From Blasia pusilla (Eukaryota > Marchantiophyta > Marchantiopsida > Blasiales): a stretch of 64,000 nt of DNA. A program made the translations under genes and the position numbers. Under the pieces are notes generated by a model, which saw only the letters and a list, made by a program, of their open reading frames with translations, did not search any database and was not told the origin of the DNA. Of this stretch, positions 36,868 to 49,561 are shown one piece after another; the stretch's first letter is position 1, and every line of letters begins with the position of its first letter. The stretch spans positions 64,976,001-65,040,000 of the forward strand of contig CM114271.1 in assembly GCA_050084515.1 (NCBI GenBank), in the 5' to 3' direction.

Positions 36868-37622
36868 AACATGTCGAGTTTTTTAGGATAGATTGGTGAG
36901 ATCTAGCAGAGCACCTTTGCGAGTAGTCGATGATAGGCTTAAGAGGTCGAAGATGACCGGTTGAGGACCCGGGAAACCTAAGATAACACGTTTTTCCCTT
37001 TGTTTTAGCTTATTTGGAGCCATCTTGAGAAACTTACTATTCTAGGTAAGTACCATTTTGAGTACATGGTCTAATTTCTATTTTGGGAAGTGGCCCTTGA
37101 CCTCTTACATCATGTTAAGAGCCAAGGAGGTGACTTGGGAGCATAGGTTACCATGGAGAGAGTTTGGGAGAGGGGAGGGGTATACCCCAACGAGAGAGAG
37201 TTTGAGAGCTTATTCTCGCTTTGTTGAATCTCCTAACACGAGGCGGTGGAGCTATAGTCCCTTTCCTTGTGAGTATAACCCAAGCCTCTCATTAGGAGAG
37301 TGGGTTTGGTTTGACATTGAGAGAGACATATGAGAGTGCACACATGTGAGAGCTATGGTGTTGTGAGAGAGATTTCATCTTATTTTACAAAGAGAGAATT
37401 GAGAGGGTGAGAGAGCTTTATGGGGGAGCTCACTGGTTGCTCGATGTTTGGTGCAGGTTGGGGACCATGTTCCCCCATTCATGGCTTATGGGAGCAAGAG
37501 CCGCGCTATTTTGACGTTTGTGTGCTAATTTTTCATGTGAGAGAGTGGCGTGCGGAAGCGCTGCCCAATTTCTGATAAGGATTGAGTATGGGGGCGGGTT
37601 GCCCCATGCCGGTGCTCTTAAG
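36868..37622 (+). repeat. Solo LTR of the gypsy B family
   Basis: Reads taggatagat(t/c)ggtg(a/g)gatctagcagagc, tttggagccat, ggcggtggagctat and gggttg(c/t)cccatgccggtgctc in the order seen when the LTR at 53385-54142 is reverse-complemented. It includes the purine-rich gagagagatt tract and the tttcatgtgagagagtgg... region. No pol sequence is attached on either side, so it is either a product of LTR recombination or a fragment. Ends are approximate. Confidence 0.75.
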
Positions 37623-40600
37623 CTTTGAGCAATGTTGTTTTCTTGTTGCCTTCTTCCCCTTCTTGGGTGTATTCTCCAAAATATTCTTCTTTTTCCCAAG
37701 GAGCTCAAGGTTGATGTACATTGAAAAATGGTGTCCAATAATCTCCATAGTTCTCCAAAAGGAAAAGAAACTTGGAAAAGGGGTCATGACTTTGAATATT
37801 CTTCTTGTCTCCTTGAATCTAGTTGGTCAGTTTTCAGTCCCTCCCGCATTCATCCCTCCTTTGAGAGGAGTGGACTTCATGATAATAAAATCCATACTCA
37901 CACTCTACAAGGATCAACAAAGGGTGATAAACTTTGTTTCTTCGCATAAGGAACTCTATTTACTTGCCAAGTCACACAAGTCTTATGATAAGCCCTTATC
38001 CTCTCTATGGTTGTCATATTTTTCCTATACTCTTTATCATTGTTGTGCTCCCAAGCGAGAGTTTTCTTCTTGTCATCCAAGAGACTTGAATACACCCAAC
38101 TTGCTCTTCCTTTAATGTCACTTCCCTTGAAGTCATCGTAGTGCACTTTTCAAGGTTTCACCTGGACAAAATCAATGTCCCTAAGACACACAGGCTCATG
38201 CAGGCCCTGGTTATCGTGGCCCGCAATTGAGTCTGACCCACCTAGAACATAGACCGGGCTTAGCCAACCCCGAGTCCAACAACCTGTTGCCCATTCTTGC
38301 CATCCGTTTAGTAGCCCGCATAGGGCCCTCTGCAAGCCTACACAAGGCCTGTAGGGTCCATATTGGGTGGGCTTAGGACCCTATGTGTTGATGCAAATGA
38401 TCACTTTTACAAGCAACATGAATCATAATGAACATTACTCTTGAAAGTGATCACTCCTATAATAATTTTAATGTCATTTTATTGATCACTTTGGATCATT
38501 ATGAAATAGGTTGCTAGCAAAAGTGATTGTACGAATTCACATAAGTCATGCAATTGATCACTTTATGTCGTTCTTTAAGGGATAGTGATCGGTTGCATGA
38601 CCATTGTGAGTTCATACAACCTATCAATTCCCTAGACAATGGTCCTTCAAGTCTTTCCTTGTTTAGACAACCTCTATTGTTGCAACTTTCCTAGTAAGTG
38701 TTTAGTAATTGGATGAATTGATCCAAAGATTAGCAAAACCAGAATGTGACGATAAGATATATTTGGTAGGAGGACTTGGCACACGAGCATAGGGGGTACA
38801 CGTATTATTGGAGTTTTCATATCGCCAAAGTGTCAAAGGGAGCAGACTTGCCTTTTGCTTTCTTCTCTTGGGCTTTGAAACGTACAAAGTTCAGGAATGT
38901 AGGTTTGGTTGTGGACTTTGGAACCACCATATACACGAATAGGAAGAAAATGGAGAATGAACTCTTCATGTTCCTTGTGATGTTCAAGGAATTTTTTTGA
39001 GAGCTGAATTGTGGACGTAGGATTTCATTTTTGGAAGGACATGCTTTCACAAGAAAAGAATGTGTTTTCCAATAGGCTTAGATGAGCAAGAAATGGAGGA
39101 TCACCCTAGGTGTTTTTGAAGATGGCTTAAGGTGTTTGTAATCAACTCTTGCCCCATGATTTTTGAAGAAGTAAATAATTGACTCGAGAATTTAACTCAT
39201 AATGTTCTTCTAGGAATTGAAGGTTAATTTAGGTATGGTCAGTCTCAAACAACTAGCCTCAAGTTAAAAAACCTAGAGAGCAAGGAAAGGCAAAAATCTT
39301 CAACATTAAACAACACACTAGGGTCAACACCATCTACCAAAAGCAACCAAGGTTGCATGCAAATGGAATTATCTGTCCATGGGATGGACATGTCTAGATA
39401 TGCCCATTAGGGCCCTCGCCTGTTTTTTTTTATACCTTAGTCACTGTGATGTGCACGGGCTTAGGACATGGGAAAAGGTGCGGTCTCAGATTAAGAAAGG
39501 TGGGCAAGGGATTGAATGGGTGTGCGGGCTATGAGCCCTTGCTTGGCCTGCCCTAAGAATGCACTAGGTATCCATGCGTAGCCATGGCCTTGAGCACACC
39601 CAGGATCACACTCAATCATTATGATACATGTTACAAGCGAAAGTGATCCATCGCATGACTCGTTATGGTCATATAACCCATTACTATCCCTTGAATAATG
39701 GTTGAATAATTGGTTGCATGAAAAAAGAGTGTCATGTAGCTAATCAATTATAATATTCTCTACGAGAACTCAAGAACTTAAACTAAGAAATGAAAAAAAA
39801 TGAAAAAAAGAATAGCCATTTTCGAGAAAGTTAAAATTTTTTTGGAAGAGGCCTAGCATACTTGCACTTAAGGCCATTTTGATGAGTGTAAATTCTGGTT
39901 ATTTGAGAAGTAAGTCAAAACCTATAGTGACTGAACATTTATCTGAAAGGTAAGTACATCCGCTCGCTCGATCGTCTTAGGGCCAAGTGGTTCCACAGTG
40001 AATAAAAACTGATCAACATGACTTGTGCGAGATATAATATCTGCAGTTAGAGGTCTAACCATGTCCCTTCTTGGAGGTCTCACCATGTCTCTTCCCCACC
40101 ATGTCCATTGATTCGCATACATGCACTTCTTTATGCAATTACGACCATATTTTTGCAACCACATGTGTCTTTTCATGACCATGGAAGAAACAATGTTTTG
40201 ACCTCTATTAAGATCTTAACTTGGGTTAGGATATTTCTAGATTTTTAAAGTAAAAGCTATAGAAACATTCATTTCTATTTTTCAATTTTCTCCCCAAAAT
40301 TTCTTTTATGAGAAGTGGTCCTACAACCGATCACATTTTTTCATGAGATGATAAACATTTTTTGGCTTTTTTTTAAAATAAGAAAAACTTTGGGAAAAAA
40401 AGTCTAATATTAATATATTTAGCAAAATATTTTTAAGTTCAGTTTTTACAATAAACAAATTTCCATGATGCCTAAAAGCGAGAAACTATATCTGTAATGC
40501 CAAATGACTTGGAGAGTCGGATTGGATGTTGAGATTGTTTTGGAACATTATACCTTGATAAGATTGGTGGATAGTCATACAAAAATCATTGGTAAAATCT

Positions 40601-41000
40601 ACTATCAAACATGGTGTTTGCAACATAAGGTGGAGGTTGCATTAGATAAGCCGAACCATGCTAGCAATCTTAGTATGCAAGAACTATCGAGTCATCTAGC
40701 CTACTGCCTTAAAAAGAGGTGGAGGGTATGAAATAATCTTTTGTATTATGCTACTTTGTTGCTCAATCCTATGTATTTACTTTCCAAAGAGCACAAGGAA
40801 CATATTTGAGAGTATGCAAGGCCTGAGCGACTATTTTGACTTATAGGGCATGCACATGATGGAATTAACACGTGATAGATGTTGTACGATCTTTCAATGT
40901 CAATTGTCTTACAAAGCATATAAGCATCCGCCCTCAAGAGGATCTATTTGAGAATACAAATTGCAAATTTTTTGCCAAGACTCAAAATGGGCATGAATGT
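37623..41000. repeat. Repeat-rich spacer without a recognised gene
   Basis: Two diverged direct copies of one repeat lie at about 38190-38680 and 39440-39760. Each has a GC-rich head (gcccgc, gggcttagga) followed by atgatcact...ttacaagc and ...catgac...tcatataacc words. A half copy of the terminal repeat of the 28-29 kb element is at 39349-39400 (aaggttgcatgcaaatgg). ORFs at 37582-38115 and 40504-40731 show no motif. Confidence 0.5.
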
Positions 41001-43472
41001 GTGAGAAAACAAAAAGTGACGAAATGACTGAAATCTTTACAAAACTTAGAGATACAAAGTGGCCTAGTTTGTCCGTGCGCTCACAGGAGATAACTCGACA
41101 TACGAGAATGCGCTACCACTACGGCTCTCGACTATTTGACTACTCGGGAAAATTAGGGTTTTTACCTATTTTTCTTCGTTTCCATTAATAGAAAAATTTT
41201 GCTAGACGAGAAAAATTACAATGTCTGGAAGTTTCGCATGAAATAATTTCTCATGGGTTAAGAGCTATGGGAGCTTATCACAGGTGATGAGGCGAAGCCA
41301 GAAGGTGATTGAAGAGATTTGAATGTTCGCGCTTGGAACAAACGCGCAAGGCAACTAATCCACTCCATTTCAATAACGATCAGTTTGCCAATGATAGGTC
41401 ATATCCAAGATGTTGATATTCCGAAGGAGGCCTGGGATGCATTGGAAAAGCTGTTCCAGACATTTACAAAGGTCTGAAAGCTTCAATTGAAACAACAATT
41501 GAATGAAGTGAGGAAAAGATCGCAGAGCATCAATAATTCTATTTTGAGTATCAGATATATTATTGATCAGTTGAATAACATTGGAGTGAGAGTAGAAGAT
41601 GATGATCTGATTTTATTCACTCTTCAAGGCCTTCCAAAGGATTACAAGTCCTTTGAGACCTCTATCTCTATGAGAGAGAATCATCCAAACTTTCAAGAGT
41701 TAGTTCTTCTCTTGATCAATGAAGAGATGCGCCTAGTAGGCAGTGGTAGCTTGTCTAGTTTGCAAGAGAGTGCACTATTTACAGGTTATGGATCAAACAA
41801 AGGCAGGGGTCGTGGTAGAAACTTCCATGGTTATGATGGATATCAAGCATATGGAGGAAGAGACACTCAATATAACGTCACTCAATAAACTACAAACCAA
41901 TACCAGACACAATCACAAGGTGGTGATGGTGAAAACGTTGGGGTCAAGGTCAGCAGTAGAGGGTCCTTGGATCTTGCAATTACTGTGGGATAAAGGGTCA
42001 CTATGCAAAGTTTTGCTCCAAGAAGAAGGCAAGTATGAGAATAGGAGCCTTACAGCAACAAAACTATATGGAGCAACAACACCAAGAGCATTACCAAGAA
42101 CAACAACATTCACAAACGGAGCAAATCTTGGTCATGACTCATCATATGGGAGCAATGGTCAAGAAAGACTCGACAATAGATTGGTACATTGACTCTAGTG
42201 CATCAAATCACATGACCTCATAAGCTAAATGGTTCAGTAGTTTGGAGCCGGTGAAAGATCCTACAATTGTGCTCACAAGAGATGACACTCAACATCATAT
42301 TGCGCATACCGGTAAAGTTCCAATAGCATCAGATGGTCTTTATGCTCTTGGAAATATTCTCTATGTTCCTACCATTACAAGAAAACTGATCTCTGTGGGA
42401 GAGATAGTAGAACACGGTTATCAAGTGAAGTATAACGCAGATGGTTGTTTCATTCAAACAATGGATGATTAGACTACGATAGCCAAAGGAACTAGATCAG
42501 GGAGAATGTTCAAATTAGATGTTTTTATGCCAGAGATTCAAACAACAATGTATGGTCAAACCGACCAACAAATCATAAATCTAAATATGTGGCATAAAAT
42601 AATTGAACATATGAATCTTCAAAGATTATAGAGTCTTTCATCATCTAATATAGTAATAGGACTCCCTAAATTAGCAAGTCCTACTACGTTAGAGATGTGT
42701 CTTGCTTGCCAATTTGGAAAATAAACTAGATTTCCTGTTCCAAAGCAAGGTAGAAGAGCATCCAGGATATTGGAGTTGATCCACAGTGATGTGTGGACAG
42801 CATCACAACATAGCCTAAATGGTTGCCAATACTTTATTTCATTTATTGATTACTTCTCTAGGTATATATGGGTATACTTTCTGAAAGCCAAGTCAGATGT
42901 ATTTTCAGTGTTCCAAACATTTAGAGTTCTAGTAGAGAAGCAGACTCGACAACACATTTTGAAATTGCGTTGTGATGGAGGAGGAGAGTATCTTTCAACG
43001 GATTTTGATGACTATTTACGTCAGAATGGCATCCAACGTCAAGCGACTTGCCGTTACACTCCACAAAAAAATGGAGTGGTTGAGAGGAAGAATCGACATA
43101 TTATTGAAGCAACACAAGCTATGTTGAATGAGAGGAACATGCCTAGGGTGTATTGGGCAAAGGCTATAGCATATGTAGTCTTCTTAATCAACTGAACTCC
43201 AACAGTAGGAGTTCATGATAAAACTCCATTTGAAGTCTTAACATGAAGTAAATCTGATTTTTCCTTCTTTAAAGTATTTGGTTGTATTTGTTATACTCAT
43301 GTTCCTTCTGAGAGACGTTAGAAATTAGACCCCAAGTCTGAAAGATGTATAAGGAATGCTATGCTAATGGAACTAAGGGGTATAAGTGCTACATTCCATC
43401 CTCTAGGCAACATACTATTAGTCGAGATGTTGTCTTTGATGAGCTAAAGTCATGGTTTGCTCCATCTGAGCC
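41001..43472 (+). pseudogene. Ty1/copia element, first part: Gag, protease, integrase
   Basis: Leader 41001-41195, then Gag from about 41205 (LLDEKNYNVWKFRMK). The Gag core has LTLQGLPKDYKSF-like text and a CCHC zinc knuckle, CNYCGIKGHYAKFC (about 41974-42015). The protease WYIDSSASNHMT (about 42182-42217) has Ser for Gly in the usual DSGA. The integrase zinc region (WHKIIEHMN...CLAC, 42590-42715) and core (HSDVW, RCDGGGEY, KNGVVERKN: D, D, E intact) follow. The reading stops at SWFAPSEP (43472), where gypsy B is inserted, and resumes at 54151. Stops and frameshifts occur near 41250, 41475, 41890, 42222, 42470, 42630, 42723 and 43194. No 5' LTR matching the 3' LTR is present. Confidence 0.9.
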
Positions 43473-43702
43473 TTGTCGTGCGCATACACATCGCTACACA
43501 ACATACATCGCTGTCATCGAACACTCACACAAACACACACGATCCCATGCTAACTCATGGCATCCATACACAGAGGCGAGAAGTACAAAAATATCTCCAA
43601 TAAAGTAAGATCCAATCTCTCTCTACACCATCTCACACCATAACTCTCAAAGGTGTGCGCTCTCTCATGTCAAACCAAACCCACTCTCCTAATGAGAGGC
43701 TT

Positions 43703-44146
43703 GTGAGAAAACAGAAAGTAACGAAATCACTGAAATCTTTACAAAAATTAGAGATACAAAGTGGCCTAGTCCATCCGTGCGCTCATAGAAGAGTTTTGAT
43801 GGAACCTGAACATGGAGATAACTCGACATACGAGAATACGCTACCGCTGCGGCTCCCGACTATTTCACTACTTGGGAAAACTAGGGTTTTTTCCTATTTT
43901 TCTTTGTTTCTATTAATAGAAAATTTTTATTAGGCTTATCTAACCCTATATTGCATCAGGGTGCGGAGCACCTTGATGCAATATAGGGTTAGATAAACCT
44001 AGTAACGCTACTCCTAAAACCACCTACGTCATATTACTATGACTCCTTCGACGTCTAAGTCGGAACCATCAATCTAGGCTTCTCCTCATACAAGGGGGCG
44101 GATCAGATTAATGGTGCTCAGAGGAGTGGATGTTGAGAATCCAACA
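43703..44146 (+). mobile_element. 0.44-kb LTR-like insertion inside the gypsy B LTR
   Basis: Starts (g)TGAGAAAAC, ends CCAACA, and is flanked by the 6-bp duplication aggctt (43697-43702 and 44147-44152). This gives a TG...CA element with a short target duplication, as for a solo LTR or small LTR element. Its first 230 bp are close to the copia leader at 41001-41195, apart from a 22-bp segment missing there. It contains a 33-bp inverted repeat (43932-43964/43968-44000). Confidence 0.65.
43932..44000. repeat. 33-bp inverted repeat with 3-nt loop
   Basis: Arms 43932-43964 and 43968-44000 pair at 31 of 33 positions around the loop gga. The arm core is atctaaccctatattgcatc. Such a tight palindrome would extrude as a cruciform or form a strong RNA hairpin. 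Confidence 0.9.
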
Positions 44147-44487
44147 AGGCTTAGGTTACACTCACAAGGCAAGGGACCATAGCTCCACCGCCTCATGCCA
44201 AGAGGTTCAATAAAGAGAGAATGAGCTCTCAAGCTCCCTCTTTTGGAGGTATATCCCCTTAAGGGCCACTTCCCAAAGTGTAGAGTCAACTATCTCCAAT
44301 GTGGAAACTTACCCGAAATAGTAAGTTTCTCTATATGGCTCCAAATGAGCCGAAACGAAGGGAAAACCTACCCTCGCATGATTCCCGCGGCCTGAACAGG
44401 TCATCCTTAGCCTCTTGGGCCTGTCCTCCATTACTCGTGAAGACGCTCTGCTGGATCCCACCGATCTATCCTAACAGTCGTGATAGT

Positions 44488-44613
44488 TGTCGTGCGCAGA
44501 CACATTGCTACACAACATACATCGCTGTCATCGAACACATACACAAACATAGACGATCCCATGCTAACTCATTGCATCCATACACAGAGGTGAGAAGTAC
44601 CAAAATATCTCCA
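44488..44613 (-). repeat. Segment S (126 bp), internal copy
   Basis: About 90 percent alike by eye to 43473-43598, and its end also matches the 3' boundary of gypsy A at 7837. Here it sits between the gypsy B 3' UTR and the start of the LTR, separated from the LTR by 11 bp. Confidence 0.75.
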
Positions 44614-44801
44614 ATCGCCCCTCTAGCTGATGGTTAGGTCCCTCTAACTCCACATAGCCATCTATCCCTACCTACCACGACATACATCTCTAGGACGCTA
44701 AGAGCATAAAGACCGAGTACTCATGTGGCCCCATCCTTAGTGGCCTTCGTGTCATACATGTCACACAAAAAGTCAGAATCAAAACCTATCTAGTATCTCC
44801 T

Positions 44802-45067
44802 CTATGTACATCTGGGACACATCCATTGTCCGCGAGGAACCCTAGTGAGAGGTAGCGTCAAACATGCCAAATGCCAACCTCTCGAACATCCATCACACAC
44901 TAGCATTGTGACCGCACCACGGGCCGAACCACATAACATACAACGCAAGCCTGTAGGATCTACTATACCATCAATGCTAGGAAGATGACATGGCGCACAA
45001 TTACGCACATGGTCCTTCCATACCATACCATCGCGTCCCTCTAGCAAGAGAACATCGGATGGCAAAC
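44802..45067 (-). pseudogene. Gypsy B C-terminal PHD finger
   Basis: Minus-strand frame with SDVLLLEGRDGMVWKDHVRN, APCHLPSIDG, and then a complete C4HC3 PHD finger: CMLC, 11 residues, CDGC, 4 residues, HLAC, 14 residues, CPRC, with the usual Trp two residues before the last Cys pair (QWMCPRC). It follows the integrase tail with one frameshift (about 45060). All eight metal ligands are present. Known role of the fold: binding methylated or unmodified histone H3 tails. In a retrotransposon it could steer integration, as chromodomains do in chromoviruses; that is inference. Confidence 0.88.
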
Positions 45068-46439
45068 GTCACGCACTCTCAGGATAGTGCGCCTTGCACT
45101 CACATCCAACGTCGTCGGTATCGTCGACTGCAAGTAGACATAATCTCTGTGATGAAACCTCCGGATACTTGGTCCATAACCACCACCCCAAATAGTCGCA
45201 TACCTCAACGTATCTCGATGCTGCGCAATCGCCAAATTCTTGAACGCCATGGGAATCACTCTCCGAAACAAATCAGCCCTTTGAGAACATGCTTGCATCC
45301 ATACATCTAGGTCATCAAGGTCTAGCACCTCACCAGCATCTTGACAAATGGCCGTAGGTAAATCTAGCTCTTGGCCATAAAGTAGTAAGTACGGTGAAAA
45401 ATACGCTAAGGATGCATGCCTGCTGAATCTGTATCCCATTGCCAACCATAGCAACTAGAGGTCCCAATCACCTAGGTGACCTCTCTGCAAGCCACACTTG
45501 CGTAAACCCCTCTTCACCATCTGCACAAATCTCTTTGCTAATCCATCCGCCTCGAGATGATCTCGCGAAGTCGTGCAGTGGTTGATCAGCGGGTGATCAC
45601 ACAAGGCCTGGAACTCACCACAAAACTTGGTACCCTCGTCTGTCAACACCTCATCTAGAGCGCCATAATGACTCAACACTCTGTCAAGGAAGGCATAAGC
45701 TACTCCCTCACTCGCTTTGTCAGGAAATGCAACCAACTCGATCCACTTCAAGAAGTGCTCGACCATCACCAACACATAACAATTGTGTCGCTCCGTCAAA
45801 GACAAAGGTCTTGCAAAATCCAAACTCCATCTATACCCTAAGCCCATGATCGGTAATGGATGAAAGTGTGGAGTTGGAGCATTGAAAGATGTTCTGACAC
45901 GATCACACACCATGCACCTGGCAACAATCTACTGAACGTCCATCCGCATGCCTTGCCACCAATATTGAATCTGGAGCAAACTATACGTTTGCTTCACCCC
46001 AAAGTGATCCAACTCCTCGTGGGCATGCTGCACTAGTCATGCTCTCTGCAAAGGATGCGGCACTACGCATACTCTGCCATCCTCCTAAACCCTCAAAACA
46101 TGTGTCCCCTCCCAACAGAATTGTCTGGCCCGATGTAGGATCCGATCCCGCTCCCTAGTACCCACGATGCTTGCAACATTGCCAGTACAAAGGTACTCCA
46201 AGACTACTCCATCATCATGAATATCTCGGCCACTTGTCGTCTCCTCACTGGCCTTGGGATCCAAGGACTCTCCACTAGACCTCGCCATCGAAGTTTCCAC
46301 ACTCTGGCTTTCCATAGCCAACATGCCTAAATAGGCTAATGCATGCCATCTTGGCACTGACTCCTCATCACTCTCTCCATGCCATCGAGCTCCAGTTGCA
46401 TCTTGCTGACTCGGGCATGGGTTACGACTCAACCCATCT
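45068..46439 (-). pseudogene. Gypsy B integrase
   Basis: The linker after RNase H (46085-46474) leads to a zinc domain HAHEELDHFG...CMVCDR (about 45890-46050). The catalytic core has WSLDFARPL (D), LTDEGTKF (D) and HLEADG (E), then QMVKRGLRKCG and the C-terminal GQELDLPTA...AFKNLAIAQHRDTLRYA region. The triad is intact. Stops lie near 46088, 46032 and 45933, and just after GDWDL (about 45453). The same order and wording occur in gypsy A. Confidence 0.9.
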
Positions 46440-47903
46440 GCATCTTGGTTGAGCGTCCCAAGTCTATCTACCACCTAAAAATCACACTCCTGCAACAACA
46501 TAGCCCCCATCTCGCAAGCTTACCTGTAAGCTTGTCGGACTCCATCAACCACTTCAATGGTTGATGATCAGTGATGATGGTAAAGGGGTTGCCAAATAAG
46601 GAACACCTGAAATGCGCGACAACCCACACTGCAGCCAAGCACTCACCCTCATACGAGCTGTACTTTGCCTCGGCAGCGTTGCTCGAGCGGCTAGTGTATA
46701 CTACCATAAACTTTCTACCCTCACATCATGCTAGATGAGCACCGCTCCAAGCCTCAGCATGTTCCAATCTGTGTGCAATTGGAAAGGACGCCCCTTGATC
46801 GGTCTCCTCAAGATGGGCGCGAACGTCAATCTGTCCTTGAGCAACTGAAATGCTTGCTCCTGCTCATCCCTCCACTGCCACTCGTGATCCACCTTGGTCA
46901 GCAAGGTCAGCAGCTTTGCAATCAAACTGAATCCCTTGACGTACCGCCGATAGAATTTTGCCAATCCCATGAATACGCGAACACGGCTCACATCTGTAGG
47001 GCGTGGAATGCATGAGATAGCCTCTACCTTCGTCTGCCAAGGCCCCCTGGGTATACCAAGGCCCCCTGGGTATATCCTATGATCCAAGTACTCAATTTGG
47101 TCGTAGAAGAACTTGCACTTGCCTGGATGTAGCTTCAGCCCATGTAATTGCAATCGTCGAAACACCTCCTCTAGATGTTGCTCATGGTCTTCAACCATGG
47201 CGCTAAAGACTACGATGTCATCAATATAACACCTAGCAAAATCCAGACCAGCCAAGATCCTATCCATGACCCTCTGAAACTCAGCCCGGGCATTCTTTAA
47301 CCCAAATGGTAAAAACCGCCACTAGTACAAAAAATCCTTCTCTTGAGGATGGATGCCCCAAAATGCCGTCTTTTGCTTGTCCTCCAATATGATAGGCAGT
47401 TAATGGTATCCGGCTTGCAAATCCAATGAATTGAAGACCTTTGCATGATCAATCGCATCAAAGATCTCCTTAGGGGTAGGCATGGCATACCTATCGGACT
47501 TCGTCTGCCGATTGATAGGTCGGTAATCCCCACACATCCGCCTATCTGTCCAGTTGCCATGCATATCCTTCTTGGCGAGCATTACAATGGCAGATGCATA
47601 CTCCCCATGCAAAATCTCTACTAGTCTTGCTCCGACCAAGTCCTGGCTCCTACTCTGAATCAGAGCCCTCTCCATATCACTGTACTTGTAGGATCGTCGA
47701 AAGATTGGCGTATCACTCGCCAACTCGATGGTCCCCGGTCCCTTCAGCATATCCAAATCCTCCATGCTAAACGCAAACCAGCTTCTATAACTCTTGAGGA
47801 ACTGATGTATCCAACGCCGCGCTCCTCCTGTCAACTTAGGGCCCATATTTGGCTCCCAAGTCTCCATTGTAACTATGGTAGGACTCTCCGACGCGGGTAT
47901 CAA
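46440..47903 (-). pseudogene. Gypsy B reverse transcriptase and RNase H
   Basis: Starts near METWEPNMGPKL (47868). RT: DMERALIQSR, KKDMHGNWTDRRMCGDYRPIN, AMPTPKEIFD, LDLQAGYH, then after a frameshift (about 47400) QRVMDRILAGLDFARCYIDD (YIDD intact, about 47226) and HPGKCKFF. RNase H: TDWNMLRLGAVL, YEGECLAAVWVV, ITDHQPLKW, NQDADGLSRNP, retaining the D, E, D, D series. A duplicated word (gccccctgggtataccaag) at about 47040-47075 disrupts the frame. The methyltransferase lies upstream and integrase follows. Confidence 0.92.
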
Positions 47904-48189
47904 TGGTTGCTATGGTGCAACCCCGTCTCCAACAATAAAACTCGGCCACTCTCCTGCAACCAACTACAAACTCTGATCTCCTCCACGTGCAGTGCCCGGA
48001 ACCACGCTCGATGTTGTGGCCTTCATCCCTTGGCGTACTTGCAAAACATCCCAAGAAGTCCAAGGGTGTCCTCTTGATCTCCCCTGGTATGTAGATCTCC
48101 TTGGGTCTCTCCCCTAGCCACTATCTCCACCATCTTGATAGGCATGGGGCTCACCAACGCAACCGATGTGATCTATCGCAATCTCATAC

Positions 48190-49180
48190 AATGCTCCTTA
48201 GCCACTCCCAAGCTGAGGATCCATGTCGAGTAGTTCAGGTCCATCGCGTGACCCAAGACATGGCATCATTATGCCTCTTACAGTGATGGTACTACCGTCA
48301 CTCTTATGGGAAATCCCATCGCTCTCTCTCTTGTCGGCATTGGGCTCCACCAACCGCTGAACCTGGTCATCCCAAACCAAGCTAGGACATGCCTCCTTGT
48401 ATGCACAGGAAGCGGGAAAACTCACAAACCTGGGCAAGGCTCCCGCGGCATGCCTACCCTATTGACCACAGTCAATAGGGGTCAATCATCGTGCCTCACT
48501 GCCTGTGATGGATGACCTGGATCCAGAATGGAATCCACTAACAAATGGGAGGGGCGCTCCACTCTCGCATACGCCCTCCGTAACACCGCATGGGGCACCA
48601 AGTTGGTCCACCATAGACACGGGCGATGTACTCTAGAACCTACATTCGCCTCATCCAAGAACACTGTTCGGCCGATCCAAGCACGCACCTGATGAGCACT
48701 CATCACCACCCGTGACCTTGAGTCTCCTAAAATCGGCACATTCTCCAGAATGTAGGCTAGAGAACGAGACTAGTGCTCTTGCAACTGCTGTAAGACCCTC
48801 AACATCTCCAAAAAAAACCTGGACCGAGTGTAAGCCAACCCGCTGCCATGTCCAACACTCGATTGGCCCTGATATGGCCAACCAGAAATGACCAAATTAA
48901 TGGTCCCTACCCACTCTAAGTCGTGCGCCCCCTGCAGCGAAATATCCCTCAGTAGGGAACTCTGGTACCCCTATACCGTAGATGTAGACAATAAGTCGAG
49001 AAAATGTAAGCGTAATTATGCCATATGTCGTAGTGAGGCGCGCCTTGCGACATCATCACTCTCCGCATACAGGTACTATTGTACTCGTACTCATGCTTGC
49101 AAAACAGCAGCTAACCCGGTGCTAATCCCTCTGAAGAGATCTAACACTCCAATACCCTCCTCCGGAATACACCACACAAT
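48190..49180 (-). pseudogene. C5-cytosine DNA methyltransferase domain inside the gypsy B polyprotein
   Basis: A single minus-strand frame runs from 49165 to 48480 and holds canonical C5-MTase motifs in the normal, non-permuted order. I, GVLDLFRGISTGLAAVLQ (about 49105-49160; AdoMet loop). II, YLYAESDD. IV, ISGWPYQGQSSVGHGSGL (48840-48885), where the catalytic Cys of PCQ is Tyr (codon at 48872-48874). VI, AYILENVPIL (about 48733-48758). VIII, VGSRVHRPCLWWTN (about 48600-48640). After frameshifts come IX, VEPNADKRES plus MGFP (about 48310-48350), and X, LGHAMDLNYSTWI (about 48215-48255). Stops near 49103, 49091, 49015, 48977 and 48774. It lies between protease and RT of one element, so it is retrotransposon cargo, not a host gene. 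Known: DNMT capture by retrotransposons in dinoflagellates and charophytes. This copy is inactive. Confidence 0.88.
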
Positions 49181-49561
49181 GGGTGTGGTATCCAAGGGTG
49201 TCATCGTAGCACTCCCTGCTACCTCGGGTTCCTCAGACTCATCACGCTCTGGTGCAAACGCCTCGCTCCATGCGGTCTGTACGTGCTCATCTGCCAATCG
49301 TCAAAGCTCCTCAATCGAGCCCCAAAGCGGCATCTCTCCTCCACAAAATAATGGGGATACCATAACACTCCTCTTCATAGAAATTTCAAGAACGGGTGTA
49401 TCCTCTGCATGGACATGTCCCTCAACCAAATCACTAGGCCAAGTGATGGCACTGCTAAATGCTGCTAAGGTTGCCATCTCTCTTGGCCGTTGCTCAATCA
49501 CTACACTTGTAAATCGAACGAGTAATGAGCTAAGGCGCCCATCACTTGACTGCTATCCTGG

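Larger units (their letters stand above)
43473..44487 (-). repeat. Gypsy B 3' LTR, recombinant and interrupted
   Basis: On the minus strand the LTR starts at 44476 (tgttaggatagatcggtggg) and runs parallel to the 5' LTR at 53385-54142 down to about 43601. There it changes to a second copy of segment S (43473-43598), which borders copia directly. A 0.44-kb insertion (43703-44146) lies within it, flanked by aggctt on both sides. The distal third of the LTR is therefore missing. Confidence 0.7.

Noticed and set aside
37582-38115. 177-codon plus-strand ORF
   Set aside because: Its start lies at the end of the solo LTR, its composition is AT-driven and it has no motif.
48190-49180. A host DNA methyltransferase gene on its own
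   Set aside because: It sits between the protease and RT of one element on the same strand, with no introns and no host N-terminal domains. It is element cargo.
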